From Castellaniella defragrans (GTDB lineage: Bacteria > Pseudomonadota > Gammaproteobacteria > Burkholderiales > Burkholderiaceae_B): a stretch of DNA of 64,000 nt. The position numbers and the translations under genes were made by a program. Of this stretch, positions 46,986 to 59,518 are shown in pieces; within the stretch, counting starts at the first letter, position 1, and every line of letters begins with the position of its first letter. The DNA lies in the NCBI RefSeq assembly GCF_014203015.1, contig NZ_JACHIB010000001.1:220891-284890 (forward strand), read 5' to 3'. The notes beneath the pieces are model-generated. The model searched no databases. It saw only the letters and a list, made by a program, of their open reading frames with translations, and had not been told where the DNA came from.

Positions 46986-49041
46986 GATCGGGTCCTCCGG
47001 ACAAGCGGCGCAGGGCATCCCGCAGCCGTTCGTATTCGTGATTGAAATCCAGGGTGCGCCGCTGGGTGGTCATGGCGGCCAGCCAGGCGCTGCCCCCGTC
47101 CTGCGGCCGGATCCACACCCAGACGCGGCGTTCGCGGATGTAGAACATCGAGAACACCCCGAGCACCAGCAGCAGGCAGCCGATGTAGACGATGGTCTTG
47201 CCGGGGCTGCGGGCCACCTGGAAGACGCTCGCCTGCACCTGCTCGAAGCCGGTGAGCTGCAGGGCCACAGAGGCAGGATAATCCGGCAGCGTCGCCAGCG
47301 CCAGTACGGCCTGGCGCATCCACTGGCGGTCGCGCTCCGCGTCCGGGCCCTGCGGATCGAGCGCCGGCTCGCCCGCGCCGGCCCGCGCCAGGTCGCGCAG
47401 TTCGGTCAGGCTGAGCTGGATCATGGGCACGGCGAAGTTCAGGATCTTTTCCCGCTGGTCGGGCGGTGCGGCGTCGATGATGCCGTTGAAGCCGTCGCGC
47501 GCGAAGGTGCGCAGCGCCCCGCGCGCGGCCTGGAACATCAGCTCGCGCTGCTCGCCGGCGGGCGCGTTGCGCTCCGCGAAGCGCCGGGCGGCCTGGTCGC
47601 GCAGGCCGGCGTCGTCCAGCGCGGCGCGCAGCCGCATGAATTCCGCCATCGTCCCCTGGCCGTCGGCCGGCACGCGCAGGTAGCGGTAGGGCTGCGAGGC
47701 GCTGTTGCGCACCCCCAGCAGGAACATCGGGACGTCCTCGATCATCACCGGCAGCAGGTACTGGTTGAACTCGTGCGCCTGGCCGTCGGCGCCGATCAGC
47801 CGGTACTGCACGCTGGGCCCGACGTTGCGCAGGCCGTCGTTGCGCGGCCGGGCCGCGCTGCCGGTCACGGCGGCCACGTGCTCGACCACGTCGGTCGGCT
47901 GCGGCCCCTGGCCGTCGCCCATGTTCTCGACGTTGATGACGCGCAGGCCGGTGTAGTCCACCACCAGCCCGCCCAGGCTGGCGGGCAGCCTGCCTTCGCG
48001 CCCGACCGTGCCGGCGACTTCCACCGGCTGCGCGCCGCCGCCCCGCAGCGGCCAGGCCTTGAGCTGCAGGGTGCTGCCGCCGTCGTCGAAACTGGACTGG
48101 TAGACCGTGACGCCGCGATAGTGCAGCGGCTCGTTCACCTGGATCGTGCGGTCGAAGGACTCGCCGGTCGCCAGGTCGGTCACCGTCACGTCGCTGCGGA
48201 AATCGCTGGGCATGCCGGTGTCGTAGTAGTCGATGTGGAATTTGTTGAGCTTCAGCGTGAAGGGCAGGGGCTGCAGCAGCACGCCCTGGCCCGCCGCCAC
48301 GATGCCGACGCTGCTCTGCTTGCCGTCGGGCACCAGCATATTGGCCCGGAAGCTGGGATTGCGCGCCGACAGCCGCCCGGACTCGGGCACCTCGGAGATC
48401 AGCATGTTGCCGGTCACGGGCTGCTTGTCGAACAGCCAGGTCTGCAGCCGCACCGGCAGCTCGCTGTCGAGCAGCCCGCCCAGGCAGATCACGACGATGG
48501 CCACGTGCGCGAAGATGTAGCCCAGGCGGTTGGCCGCGCCCTTCTTCGCCGCCACCATGCGGCTGTCGCCGTCCTCGCGCACCCGGTAGCGGAAGCCCTG
48601 GGCCCGCAGCAGCGCGCCCACTTCGGCGCAGGCGCGTTCCGGCGGCAGGTCGCTGGAGAGCTCGACGCGGTGGTGGAAGGCCCTGAGGCTGGAGCCGCGC
48701 ACGTATTCCCGGAACGAGCGCATGTCGCGCAGCATCTTGGGCGCGTTGCGCAGCACGCACAGGGTGGTCGAGACCACCAGGAAGGCCATGATGAGCAGGA
48801 ACCACACGCTGTTGTAGACGTGCCAGATGGAGAACTGGTCGAAGACCGCGAACCAGAAGGGCCCGAACTGGTCGACGTAGGCATTGGCCGACTGGTTCTG
48901 CGGCAGCACGGTGCCGATCAGGCTGGCCACGCAGATGAACACCAGCAGGCTGATGGCGAAGCGCATCGAGCCCAGGAGCTCGACGACATCGGCGCCCAGG
49001 GGGCGGGAAGAGGGGGAAGGCGCCACGGCGGCTCGACTCAT
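46975..49041 (-). CDS. resB: Cytochrome c biogenesis protein ResB (System II)
   Basis: A 688-residue ResB-family protein. Three helices near the N-terminus (MRFAISLLVFICVASLIGTV, then YNSVWFLLIMAFLVVS and YIFAHVAIVVICLGGLL) precede a large periplasmic domain and a final helix near 620 (IVYIGCLLLVLGVFSMFYI). With the CcsB protein it forms the haem transporter and cytochrome c synthetase that serves bc1, cytochrome c4 and peroxidase encoded elsewhere in this window. I start at the ATG before SRAAVAPS; a longer frame start reaches into the repeat region upstream. Confidence 0.94.
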   Translation of the reverse strand: MSRAAVAPSPSSRPLGADVVELLGSMRFAISLLVFICVASLIGTVLPQNQSANAYVDQFGPFWFAVFDQFSIWHVYNSVWFLLIMAFLVVSTTLCVLRNAPKMLRDMRSFREYVRGSSLRAFHHRVELSSDLPPERACAEVGALLRAQGFRYRVREDGDSRMVAAKKGAANRLGYIFAHVAIVVICLGGLLDSELPVRLQTWLFDKQPVTGNMLISEVPESGRLSARNPSFRANMLVPDGKQSSVGIVAAGQGVLLQPLPFTLKLNKFHIDYYDTGMPSDFRSDVTVTDLATGESFDRTIQVNEPLHYRGVTVYQSSFDDGGSTLQLKAWPLRGGGAQPVEVAGTVGREGRLPASLGGLVVDYTGLRVINVENMGDGQGPQPTDVVEHVAAVTGSAARPRNDGLRNVGPSVQYRLIGADGQAHEFNQYLLPVMIEDVPMFLLGVRNSASQPYRYLRVPADGQGTMAEFMRLRAALDDAGLRDQAARRFAERNAPAGEQRELMFQAARGALRTFARDGFNGIIDAAPPDQREKILNFAVPMIQLSLTELRDLARAGAGEPALDPQGPDAERDRQWMRQAVLALATLPDYPASVALQLTGFEQVQASVFQVARSPGKTIVYIGCLLLVLGVFSMFYIRERRVWVWIRPQDGGSAWLAAMTTQRRTLDFNHEYERLRDALRRLSGGPDHDV

Positions 49042-49104
49042 GAAAATGAAATGCCCCACGCCGCGCCTTCGGCTCGCGTCCACCTCGCAGCATGCATGCC
49101 GCGG

Positions 49105-49208
49105 GGATTCGCCAGGCTCGAAACGGTCCGAAGGGACTTGTTCGTGTCCTGGCTCATCCCCCCAGGGGGGCGCTTTTTACCTTGGGGCGGCCCGGCGGTA
49201 AAAAAACA
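49105..49208 (+). repeat. REP-like unit copy 2 joined to GC-rich repeat copy 3
   Basis: Two repeat types abut. 49105–49159 is a 55-base relative of the palindrome at 35543–35598 (shared ends GGATTCGCCAGGC and GTCCTGGCTCATCC). 49157–49208 is CCCCCCAGGGGGGCGC then CCTTGGGGCGGCCCGGCGG, shared with 3801–3849 and 15155–15204. They fill the 284-base gap between resB and the cytochrome c4 gene; the remaining 120 bases of the gap hold no gene I can support. Confidence 0.75.
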
Positions 49209-49325
49209 GGGGGTGCGCTCGCGCGTGCCCCCCTCGATTCAAGTCTTTTAAGTTTCAACGATACACCGGTACGCGCCGGGATCCCTCCAAGACCCTGCGC
49301 GCGACCGGGAAATCCGCCCGCCGCC

Positions 49326-50015
49326 CTAGCGCAGGCCCGCCGCGTAGTCGGCCACGGCGGCCAGGTCCTTGTCGTTCATGCGGTCGGCGATGTCGTGCAT
49401 GATGTCGTTGGCCCGGTCGCCCGAGCGGAAGAGCTTGAGCTGGTCCAGCAGGTATTCGGGGTGCTGGCCGGCCAGGCGCGGGAATTCGGCCGGCAGGCCG
49501 GCGCCGTTGGGCGAGTGGCATGCGGCACAGGCCGGCACCTTGCGGTCGGCGATGCCGGCGCGCCAGATGGTCTGGCCGCGTTCCATGGTGGCTTCGTGCG
49601 TGGCCGTGCCGGCCTTGTCCCAGTCCATCTTCTGCTGCGACAGGTACAGCGCGACGTTCTGGATGTCCTGGGGCGTCAGGGTGGGGGCGATGGTGGACAT
49701 GATGGACGGCGCGCCGTCGGCGCCCGTGCGCACCGCGCGCTTGTCGCCCTGCGGCACGAAATCGCGCAGCTGCTTGGCGATGTATTCGTGCGGCATCGCG
49801 GCCAGGTTGGGATTCATGGGGATGGTGCTGTTGCCGCCTTCGCCGTGACAGGTGACACAGGCCAGCACGCCGCGCGACATGTCGCCATTCAGGAACAGCT
49901 GCTCGCCGGCCTTGGCATCGGGTTTTTGCGCGTCCTGGGCTTGGGCGAAGCCGGGCAGGGCGCCGGCGAGAATCAGGCTGCCGGCCATGAACACACTGGA
50001 AAGCGCACGCTTCAT
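49326..50015 (-). CDS. Cytochrome c4-type di-haem protein
   Basis: A 229-residue periplasmic protein: signal peptide (AGSLILAGALPGFAQA), then two cytochrome c domains with haem motifs CVTCHGEGG near 60 and CAACHSPNG near 170. Each is followed by a plausible Met ligand region (IPMNPNLAAM). Cytochrome c4 passes electrons from bc1 to terminal oxidases. The ATG before KRALSSVFM is preceded by GAGGA and gives a normal signal peptide; an in-frame ATG 26 codons earlier is unlikely. It is read toward resB/ccsB, a usual association. Confidence 0.92.
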   Translation of the reverse strand: MKRALSSVFMAGSLILAGALPGFAQAQDAQKPDAKAGEQLFLNGDMSRGVLACVTCHGEGGNSTIPMNPNLAAMPHEYIAKQLRDFVPQGDKRAVRTGADGAPSIMSTIAPTLTPQDIQNVALYLSQQKMDWDKAGTATHEATMERGQTIWRAGIADRKVPACAACHSPNGAGLPAEFPRLAGQHPEYLLDQLKLFRSGDRANDIMHDIADRMNDKDLAAVADYAAGLR

Positions 50016-50168
50016 GAGATCCTCGGTGGTGATTCGTTCACGACGCCGGGATCCGGCGCCTGACAAGGCCGACACCGTATCCGCCCGGGACACGCGATGC
50101 GCGGCGCAACATTCAATATGAAATTATACAATAGGCTTCACCCCCCTCTCCTGTCGAGCCCGCCCCCC
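50016..50168. promoter_or_regulatory. Divergent promoter region, cytochrome c4 gene and engB
   Basis: An unusually AT-rich island (TTCAATATGAAATTATACAAT, about 50111–50132) lies between the divergent genes. Read on the minus strand it contains a perfect TATAAT (50123–50128), and on the plus strand TATACA. I see no matching −35 hexamer at optimal spacing for either. The island argues that the engB start is downstream of it. Confidence 0.45.
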
Positions 50169-51879
<1,711 letters not shown>

Positions 51880-51907
51880 GGCCGGCGCGCCGTTCGACCC
51901 TTGCCGT

Positions 51908-53377
51908 TCAGGCCTCGGCGGCGCACGCCAGGCAGTCCCGCTCCGACGTTCCGTACAGGCAGACGCGGTTGCGGCCGCCGCGCTTGGCCCGGTACAGGGC
52001 CTGGTCGGCGTGCCGCAGCAGCTCGTCCAGGTCCGCGCGCGGGCTCTGGGAATCGTGCACGATGCCGATGCTGACCGTGATGCGCAGCGGCTCGTCGCTG
52101 TCGTAGTACAGGCTGATGCCTTCCACGCAGGCGCGCAGGCGCCGGGCCGTCTCGACGGCGTCCTCCAGGGAGCAGCCCGGCAGGATCAGGCCGAATTCCT
52201 CCCCGCCCAGCCGCCCGAACAGGTCCTGGGGGCGGATGGCGCCGCGGATCGTGCGGGAGAATTCCTGCAGCACGTTGTCGCCCGCCGCGTGGCCGTGGGT
52301 GTCGTTCAGCTGCTTGAAATGGTCGATGTCCAGCATCATCAGGCCGTTGCCGTGCAGGAACGGCGGGATCTGCCGGAGGTATTCCTGAGCGCCGCGCATG
52401 AAGGCCGGCCGCGACAGGGCCTGCGTCATCTCGTCGTGGTCCAGCGCGCGGTTGAGGGACACGATCAGGTCGCTGCGGGCCGCCAGGGCGCTGGACATCA
52501 GCAGCGGCGCGGCCACCACCAGCAGCAGGCCCAGTTGCAGGGAGACCAGCGCCCAGCCGGACATGCCCGTCAGCGAGCCGCCGGCGGGTGGCCCCGGCCA
52601 GCCGGCGCCGATGCCGGACACGATGCCGAGCACCGTCAGCAGGACCAGCCAGGCCACCATCCGCTGCGAGCAGGCGTGGGCGCAATACATCAGCGAGGCC
52701 AGCGGGAACACCAGGGAGCCGGCGCCGCCCAGCGCCAGGCACAGCGCCAGGCTGGCCAGCCACGCCAGCGGCGGCAGCCAGACCGCCCGGGCCGCCAGCA
52801 GCCGCAGCAGGCCGCGGCCCGCGCGGCGGCGCTCGCCGCGGAGGAATCCGGGCCGGGGCAGCAGCAGCACCGGTGGCAGGAAGACGCAATAGCCCAGCCA
52901 GCGCCCCAGCAGGCCGCTGAGGGCATCCGCGCTGCCCGGGATGCCGCCCGTCTGCAGGTAGCCCAGGCCGCGGGCCACCGCCGAGAGGACGATGGCGCCC
53001 GCCAGGCCGGCCAGCAGGATCCGGACGATGGCGCCGGGCGTGCGCAGGCTGTCCTGGGGCAGGAAGCGGGACAGGACGAGCCAGACGACGAACAGGCCCG
53101 ACAGATCGGCCAGACCCTGCGCCGCGGCCTGACCCCAGGCCAGCCGGGCCAGCACCAGGGCCGCGCCCAGCAGGGGCCAGGCGAGGGAGGGCACGCGCAT
53201 GCGGGAACGCAGCAGCGCCCCGGCCAGGATCGCGTCGACCGGCCACAGCGCCAGGCTGCCGAACACCGGCCACGCCCACAGAGCGGCGAACACCAGCGGA
53301 AACGCCGCGGCGGCCGGCCAGGCCGCGCGGGCGATCATACGCGTGAGGTGTGTCCCGAGGCCAACCGCCTGATTCAT
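51908..53377 (-). CDS. Membrane diguanylate cyclase (MASE1-like N-terminus, GGDEF)
   Basis: A 489-residue protein with about eight hydrophobic helices in residues 15–300, resembling a MASE1-type sensor, followed by a GGDEF domain. The domain has DEMTQALSRPAFMRG, DIDHFKQLNDTHGHAAGD, inhibitory-site RPQD five residues before the active-site GGEEF, and a normal C-terminal part, so it is predicted active and product-inhibited. The Cys-containing tail (RDCLACAAEA) is unusual. I start at the ATG before NQAVGLG; longer frame starts extend into non-coding sequence. It converges on hemB with 28 bases between; the 247-base gap on its other side holds no gene, only short CGCGGCCTTCC repeats near 53580–53605. 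Confidence 0.88.
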   Translation of the reverse strand: MNQAVGLGTHLTRMIARAAWPAAAAFPLVFAALWAWPVFGSLALWPVDAILAGALLRSRMRVPSLAWPLLGAALVLARLAWGQAAAQGLADLSGLFVVWLVLSRFLPQDSLRTPGAIVRILLAGLAGAIVLSAVARGLGYLQTGGIPGSADALSGLLGRWLGYCVFLPPVLLLPRPGFLRGERRRAGRGLLRLLAARAVWLPPLAWLASLALCLALGGAGSLVFPLASLMYCAHACSQRMVAWLVLLTVLGIVSGIGAGWPGPPAGGSLTGMSGWALVSLQLGLLLVVAAPLLMSSALAARSDLIVSLNRALDHDEMTQALSRPAFMRGAQEYLRQIPPFLHGNGLMMLDIDHFKQLNDTHGHAAGDNVLQEFSRTIRGAIRPQDLFGRLGGEEFGLILPGCSLEDAVETARRLRACVEGISLYYDSDEPLRITVSIGIVHDSQSPRADLDELLRHADQALYRAKRGGRNRVCLYGTSERDCLACAAEA

Positions 53378-53624
53378 GATCAGCGCATTCTTTTCCTGAT
53401 GTCTCCGGAGGAAATCCGCCGCCCACCCGCGCGGCGCCCTCCGTCCGCCTGCACGCCCTGGCGGTCCTGAAAGCCGGGGGCGCCCAGGATAGCACGAATG
53501 TAATAAAATGATCCAGATCGGAAATGCTCGTTGCATTCCTTTCATTTCTGCCGGCTTGCCGCCCCTCAGCTTGCCGCACCGCGGCCTTCCGCGCCGCGGC
53601 CTTCCCCATCGCGGCCGCCGCGGC

Positions 53625-54791
<1,167 letters not shown>

Positions 54792-54949
54792 GAACATGAC
54801 ATCATCCGATACGTCCCGCGCGTGCGGTCCCCTGCGCGGCCCCGGCGCCGCCCGGATGGGCCGGACGCAGGACGATCCGCACGGGCCGGCCCGCGGCCGG
54901 ATCCGCCCATGCGGCACAGACGGAAAGACGCGCTGAAGGACAACATCCC

Positions 54950-55729
54950 ATGGTTACCGAAATCTCCCGGCAGGAACTGGCGGACTGGCTGAACGAGGCG
55001 TTGCAGCCGGAACGCTTCCGTGATTATTGCCCGAACGGCCTGCAGGTCCAGGGGCGCGGCGCGATCCGCCGCATCGTCACCGGCGTGACGGCCTCGCAGG
55101 CCCTGATCGAGGCCGCCGCCGCACGCGATGCGGACGCCATCCTCGTGCACCATGGCTGGTTCTGGAAGAACGAGGACCCCTGCATCCGCGGCCCCAAGCA
55201 CCGCCGCCTGGCGGCCCTGATGGCGCGCGAGATCAATCTGTTCGCCTACCACCTGCCGCTGGACGCCCACCCCGAATGGGGCAACAACGCCCAGCTGGCG
55301 CGCGTCATGGACTGGATCCCGGACACCGGCCCGGACGGCGCCCCGCGGCGCTGCGGCCCGGACGGCCTGGTCTGGCTGGGCGCGCCCGCCCGCGAGACGA
55401 CGGTGGGCGCGCTGGCGGCCGACATCGCCCGCCGGCTGGCGCGCGAGCCCCTGGTGATCGGCGACCCGGCGCAGCCGGCACGGCGGCTGGCCTGGTGCAC
55501 CGGCGCAGCCCAGGGCATGATGGACGCCGCCCTGGCGGCGGGCGCGGACTGCTACGTGAGCGGGGAGATCTCCGAGCCCACCGTGCACCTGGCGCGCGAG
55601 ACGGGCGCGGCCTACATCAGCGCCGGCCACCACGCCACCGAGCGCTACGGCGTGCAGGCCCTGGGCAAGGCCATCGAGGCCCGCTTCGGCGTGCCCTGCG
55701 AATTCGTGGACATCGACAATCCCGTCTAG
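54950..55729 (+). CDS. NIF3/YbgI family dinuclear metal-centre protein
   Basis: A 259-residue protein of the NIF3 (DUF34) family. The metal-binding residues are visible: HHGWF near 64, [13 protein letters not shown] near 100, and [13 protein letters not shown] near 226 with Glu. It likely forms a toroidal hexamer with a two-metal centre. Proposed roles (GTP cyclohydrolase-like, metal chaperone) are not settled. CPNGLQVQG near the start is also typical. It converges on mscL with 66 bases between stops. Confidence 0.93.
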   Translation: MVTEISRQELADWLNEALQPERFRDYCPNGLQVQGRGAIRRIVTGVTASQALIEAAAARDADAILVHHGWFWKNEDPCIRGPKHRRLAALMAREINLFAYHLPLDAHPEWGNNAQLARVMDWIPDTGPDGAPRRCGPDGLVWLGAPARETTVGALAADIARRLAREPLVIGDPAQPARRLAWCTGAAQGMMDAALAAGADCYVSGEISEPTVHLARETGAAYISAGHHATERYGVQALGKAIEARFGVPCEFVDIDNPV

Positions 55730-55795
55730 CGCGGCGGCCGGGCCCCCGGGGGCCGCGGCCGGGCGCGCGGCCCGCGCACGCACGGCCTGTGCTTC

Positions 55796-56245
55796 CTATT
55801 TTTTCAGGGCGTCGCGGATCTCGCGCAGCAGGAGGATGTCTTCGGGGGGCGCCGCGGCCTCGGGGGCCGGCTCGGCCTCGAAGCGGCGGCGGGCGTTGTT
55901 CACCAGCTTCACCAGCATGAACACCACCAGGGCCAGCAGCAGGAAATTGACGAAGATGGTGAGGAAATGGCCCCAGGCGAACACCACCGCGCCCGCCTTG
56001 GTCAGGTCGGCCATCGTCATGGCGCCGGCATAGCCTTCGGGCAGGCGCAGCACCCAGAAAAGGTTGTCGAAATTGACGCTGCCGCCGAGGATGAAATTGA
56101 TGAGCGGCATGAACAGGTCGTTGACGATCGAATCGATGATCTTGCCGAAGGCGCCGCCGATGATGACCCCGATCGCCAGGTCCATCATGTTGCCCTTGAT
56201 GGCGAATTCACGGAATTCTTTGATGAAACCCCCGGCTGCGCTCAT
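55796..56245 (-). CDS. mscL: Large-conductance mechanosensitive channel
   Basis: A 149-residue MscL that opens a large pore under membrane tension during osmotic downshift. The first helix and its hallmark are [20 protein letters not shown] near 19–38; the second helix is [20 protein letters not shown] near 92–111. The cytoplasmic C-terminal bundle contains the Glu/Pro-rich linker and ends RDALKK. Divergent from petA with 150 bases between. Confidence 0.97.
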   Translation of the reverse strand: MSAAGGFIKEFREFAIKGNMMDLAIGVIIGGAFGKIIDSIVNDLFMPLINFILGGSVNFDNLFWVLRLPEGYAGAMTMADLTKAGAVVFAWGHFLTIFVNFLLLALVVFMLVKLVNNARRRFEAEPAPEAAAPPEDILLLREIRDALKK

Positions 56246-56395
56246 TTCGCTCGTCCTCCATCCATTTACCCCACTGGGCGTAACGCTATAATACGCGGTT
56301 GAAGACCCTTGTGGGGCGACCTTTTCGCGGCTCCACGCACAGGCAGATCACGTTCAAAACGCTCCGCCCCCAGGGCGGCAACCAGGGATAACAGA

Positions 56396-57040
56396 ATGAG
56401 TCAGCATCCGACACAGTCCGACGAGCAGGGCGCAGTCGACCCGAACCTGCCCCCCGATCCTTCGCGCCGCTTCTGGGTCGCATCGGCCTGTACCCTTGGC
56501 GGAGTGGCGGGCGTCGCCACGGCGGTGCCGTTCGTCGGCTCGTTCGCCCCGTCCGAAAAGGCCAAGGCGGCCGGCGCGCCGGTCGAGGCCGACATCTCCG
56601 GCCTGGCCGAAGGCCAGATGATGACCGTCGAATGGCGCGGCAAGCCGGTCTGGATCGTGCGCCGCACCAAGGCCGAAATCGAAGCCCTGCCCAAGCACGA
56701 CGCCGAGCTCGCCGATCCCCAGTCCGACCGCCCCGGCTTCACGCCGGAATGGGCGAAAAACGAATACCGCTCGCGCAAGCCCGAATACTTCGTCTGCATC
56801 GGCATCTGCACCCACCTGGGCTGCTCGCCCACCGCCCACTTCCAGACCGGCGCCCAGCCGGGGCTGCCCAGCGACTGGCCGGGCGGCTGGTTCTGCCCGT
56901 GCCACGGCTCCACCTTCGATCTGGCCGGCCGGGTGTTCGCCAACAAGCCCGCCCCTGACAATCTCGAAATCCCGCCCTACGTCTTCTCCGCCGACGGCAG
57001 CCGCATCACCATCGGCGTCGACGAAGACAACAAGGCCTGA
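56396..57040 (+). CDS. petA: Ubiquinol-cytochrome c reductase Rieske iron-sulfur subunit
   Basis: A 214-residue Rieske protein of the bc1 complex. A twin-arginine-type leader (SRRFWVASACTLGGVAG) is also its membrane anchor. The 2Fe-2S cluster is bound by CTHLGC near 153 and CPCHGS near 177. It takes electrons from ubiquinol at the Qo site and passes them to cytochrome c1. The start before SQHPTQSD has a GGGATAA stretch upstream. It is the first gene of petABC, with petB 48 bases later. Confidence 0.97.
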   Translation: MSQHPTQSDEQGAVDPNLPPDPSRRFWVASACTLGGVAGVATAVPFVGSFAPSEKAKAAGAPVEADISGLAEGQMMTVEWRGKPVWIVRRTKAEIEALPKHDAELADPQSDRPGFTPEWAKNEYRSRKPEYFVCIGICTHLGCSPTAHFQTGAQPGLPSDWPGGWFCPCHGSTFDLAGRVFANKPAPDNLEIPPYVFSADGSRITIGVDEDNKA

Positions 57041-57088
57041 TGGACGCCCCCGTTCATCCTTTTGCGATATTGAATCTAGGAGCCTTCC

Positions 57089-58474
57089 ATGGCCGATAAA
57101 AACGTCGAGACGACCGGGTTGCTGGGCTGGGTGGACAACCGCTTCCCGCTCACCAAAATGTTCAAGGAGCACATGTCCGAGTACTATGCTCCGAAAAACT
57201 TCAACTTCTGGTATTTCTTCGGCTCGCTGGCGCTGCTGGTGCTGGTGATCCAGGTCGTCACCGGGATCTTCCTGGTGATGAACTACAAGCCCGATGCGCG
57301 CTTCGCCTTCGAGTCCGTCGAATACATCATGCGCGAAGTGCCGGGCGGCTGGTTCATCCGCTACATGCACTCCACCGGCGCCTCGATGTTCTTCGTCGTG
57401 GTCTACCTGCACATGCTGCGCGGCCTGTTCTACGGCTCCTACCGCAAGCCGCGCGAGCTGGTCTGGATCTTCGGCGTGGCCATCTTCCTGTGCCTGATGG
57501 GCGAGGCCTTCTTCGGCTACCTGCTGCCCTGGGGCCAGATGTCCTACTGGGGCGCCCAGGTGATCGTGAACCTGTTCTCGGCCATCCCCTTCATCGGCCC
57601 CGACCTCTCCCTGTTCATCCGCGGCGACTACGTCGTGTCCGACGCCACCCTGAACCGCTTCTTCGCCTTCCACGTGATCGCCATCCCGCTGGTGCTGATC
57701 GGCCTGGTCGTGGCGCACATCATCGCCCTGCACGAAGTGGGCTCGAACAACCCCGACGGCGTCGAGATCAAGAAGGGTCCGAAGGACAAGTACGGCCGCC
57801 CCATGGACGGCATCCCCTTCCACCCCTACTACTCGGTGCACGACGTGGTCGGCGTGGCGGGCTTCCTGATCGTGTTCGCCGCGATCATCTTCTTCGGCCC
57901 CGAAATGGGCGGCTACTTCCTGGAATACAACAACTTCATCCCGGCCGACCCGCTGAAGACCCCGCCGCACATCGCCCCGGTCTGGTACTTCACGCCGTTC
58001 TACACCATGCTGCGCGCCACCACCAGCGACTTCACCTGGGTGATGGCCGCCGGCGCCCTGCTGGCCGCCGTGGTGCTGTTCGCCAAGGGCCGGCTCTCGG
58101 GCATCTGGCGCCTGGCCGTGCCCGGCATCCTGATCCTGGTCGCCATCCTCATGAAGGTCCTGGACGCCAAGTTCTGGGGCGTGGTGTCCATGGGCGGCGC
58201 CGTCGTCATCCTGTTCTTCCTGCCGTGGCTGGACCAGTCCCCGGTCAAGTCGATCCGCTACCGTCCCAACTGGCACAAGGTCCTGTACGCGATCTTCATC
58301 GTCGATTTCCTGATCCTGGGCTGGCTGGGCACGCAGCCGGTCTCGCCCTCCGCCACCCTGATGGGGCAGATCGGCACGGTCATCTATCTGGCGTTCTTCC
58401 TGGCGATGCCCGTCTGGAGCCGTCTGGGCACCTTCAAGCCGGTTCCCGACCGCGTCACCTTCCGGGCCCACTGA
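57089..58474 (+). CDS. petB: Cytochrome b of the bc1 complex
   Basis: A 461-residue full-length cytochrome b with eight predicted helices. The haem-b histidines lie in RYMHSTGASMFFVVVYLHMLR near 90–110 and in FFAFHVIAIPLVLIGLVVAHI near 190–210. The Qo-site PDWY-like motif is replaced by a PVWYFTPFYTMLR segment near 295. It forms the quinone-cycling core of the complex in the inner membrane. AGGAG lies eight bases before the ATG. Confidence 0.97.
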   Translation: MADKNVETTGLLGWVDNRFPLTKMFKEHMSEYYAPKNFNFWYFFGSLALLVLVIQVVTGIFLVMNYKPDARFAFESVEYIMREVPGGWFIRYMHSTGASMFFVVVYLHMLRGLFYGSYRKPRELVWIFGVAIFLCLMGEAFFGYLLPWGQMSYWGAQVIVNLFSAIPFIGPDLSLFIRGDYVVSDATLNRFFAFHVIAIPLVLIGLVVAHIIALHEVGSNNPDGVEIKKGPKDKYGRPMDGIPFHPYYSVHDVVGVAGFLIVFAAIIFFGPEMGGYFLEYNNFIPADPLKTPPHIAPVWYFTPFYTMLRATTSDFTWVMAAGALLAAVVLFAKGRLSGIWRLAVPGILILVAILMKVLDAKFWGVVSMGGAVVILFFLPWLDQSPVKSIRYRPNWHKVLYAIFIVDFLILGWLGTQPVSPSATLMGQIGTVIYLAFFLAMPVWSRLGTFKPVPDRVTFRAH

Positions 58475-58505
58475 AGGCCGAACCCCTGACTGTCACGGAA
58501 AGATC

Positions 58506-59354
58506 ATGCTGAAAAAACTGCTCGGTGCCCTGGCCCTGTCTTTGACCTGCACGCTGGCCCTCGCCTCCGAGGGCGGCGCACACCTGGATCGCACCCCCGA
58601 CCGCATCACCGAACTGGCCGCCCTGCAAAACGGCGCCAAGCTGTTCGTCAACTACTGTCTGAACTGCCACAGCGCCAATGCCATGCGCTACAACAAGCTC
58701 ATGGACCTGGGCCTGTCCGAGGACGACATCAAGAAGAACCTGCTCTTCACCCGCGAGAAGGTCGGCGACCTGATGACGATCGCCATGACGCCCGAGGACG
58801 CGAAAAAGTGGTTCGGCGCCGCGCCGCCCGACCTGTCCGTGATCGCCCGCGCCAAGAGCACCAACTTCGGCCCCTCCGGCGTGGACTACATCTACACCTA
58901 CCTGCGCACCTTCTACCGCGACTCCACCAAGAAGACCGGCTGGAACAACGTCGTCTTCCCCAGCGTGGGCATGCCCAACGCGCTCTGGCAGCTCGAAGGC
59001 CCGCGCAGCTTCACGGACATCGAAGTCCACCAGGTCGCCGACGCCCAGGGCAACGAACAGTGGCAGCGCACCACCACGGTCTACGATGCCGCCGGCATCC
59101 CGACCGTCAAGACCGAAGTCCTGAAGGACTACACCGGCGAAGCCACCCGCGTCACGCGCTTCGACTCCGCCGATGCCAAGACCTTCAGCAAGTTCGAGAG
59201 CGACGTCGCCGACCTGAGCAACTTCCTGGGCTGGATGGCGGAACCCGGCCAGCTCCTGCGCAAGCAGATCGGCGTGTGGGTCATGCTGTTCCTGTTCCTG
59301 TTCCTGTTTGTCGCCATCCGCATGAATGCGGCATACTGGAAGCACGTCCGCTAA
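58506..59354 (+). CDS. petC: Cytochrome c1
   Basis: A 282-residue membrane-anchored cytochrome. Signal peptide LLGALALSLTCTLALA, haem c motif CLNCHS near 51, the usual SVIARAKSTNFGPSGVDYIYTYLR region near 116–139, and a C-terminal anchor helix WVMLFLFLFLFVAIRM near 258–274. It receives electrons from the Rieske protein and passes them to a soluble cytochrome such as c4. It starts 31 bases after petB; a strong hairpin follows the gene. Confidence 0.97.
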   Translation: MLKKLLGALALSLTCTLALASEGGAHLDRTPDRITELAALQNGAKLFVNYCLNCHSANAMRYNKLMDLGLSEDDIKKNLLFTREKVGDLMTIAMTPEDAKKWFGAAPPDLSVIARAKSTNFGPSGVDYIYTYLRTFYRDSTKKTGWNNVVFPSVGMPNALWQLEGPRSFTDIEVHQVADAQGNEQWQRTTTVYDAAGIPTVKTEVLKDYTGEATRVTRFDSADAKTFSKFESDVADLSNFLGWMAEPGQLLRKQIGVWVMLFLFLFLFVAIRMNAAYWKHVR

Positions 59355-59436
59355 GGATCGTCTGATTTCAGAAGATCCCCGGATCGGCCGCGCCCCGCGG
59401 GGCGCATGACCCTCCGGCCGCGCGGGCCGGGATGCC

Positions 59437-59471
59437 AGCCAGGCGTTGACACGACGCCTGGCTTGCGTTTT
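59437..59471 (+). terminator. Hairpin terminator-like structure after petC
   Basis: A perfect 10-base-pair stem AGCCAGGCGT / ACGCCTGGCT with a seven-base loop is followed by TGCGTTTTC. The interrupted T-run makes it a moderate intrinsic terminator or attenuator between petABC and sspAB. Confidence 0.65.
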
Positions 59472-59518
59472 CAGGCGCGCGCGCGTTCTCCGTCTTTTTT
59501 TGCATTGGAACCCACGAC

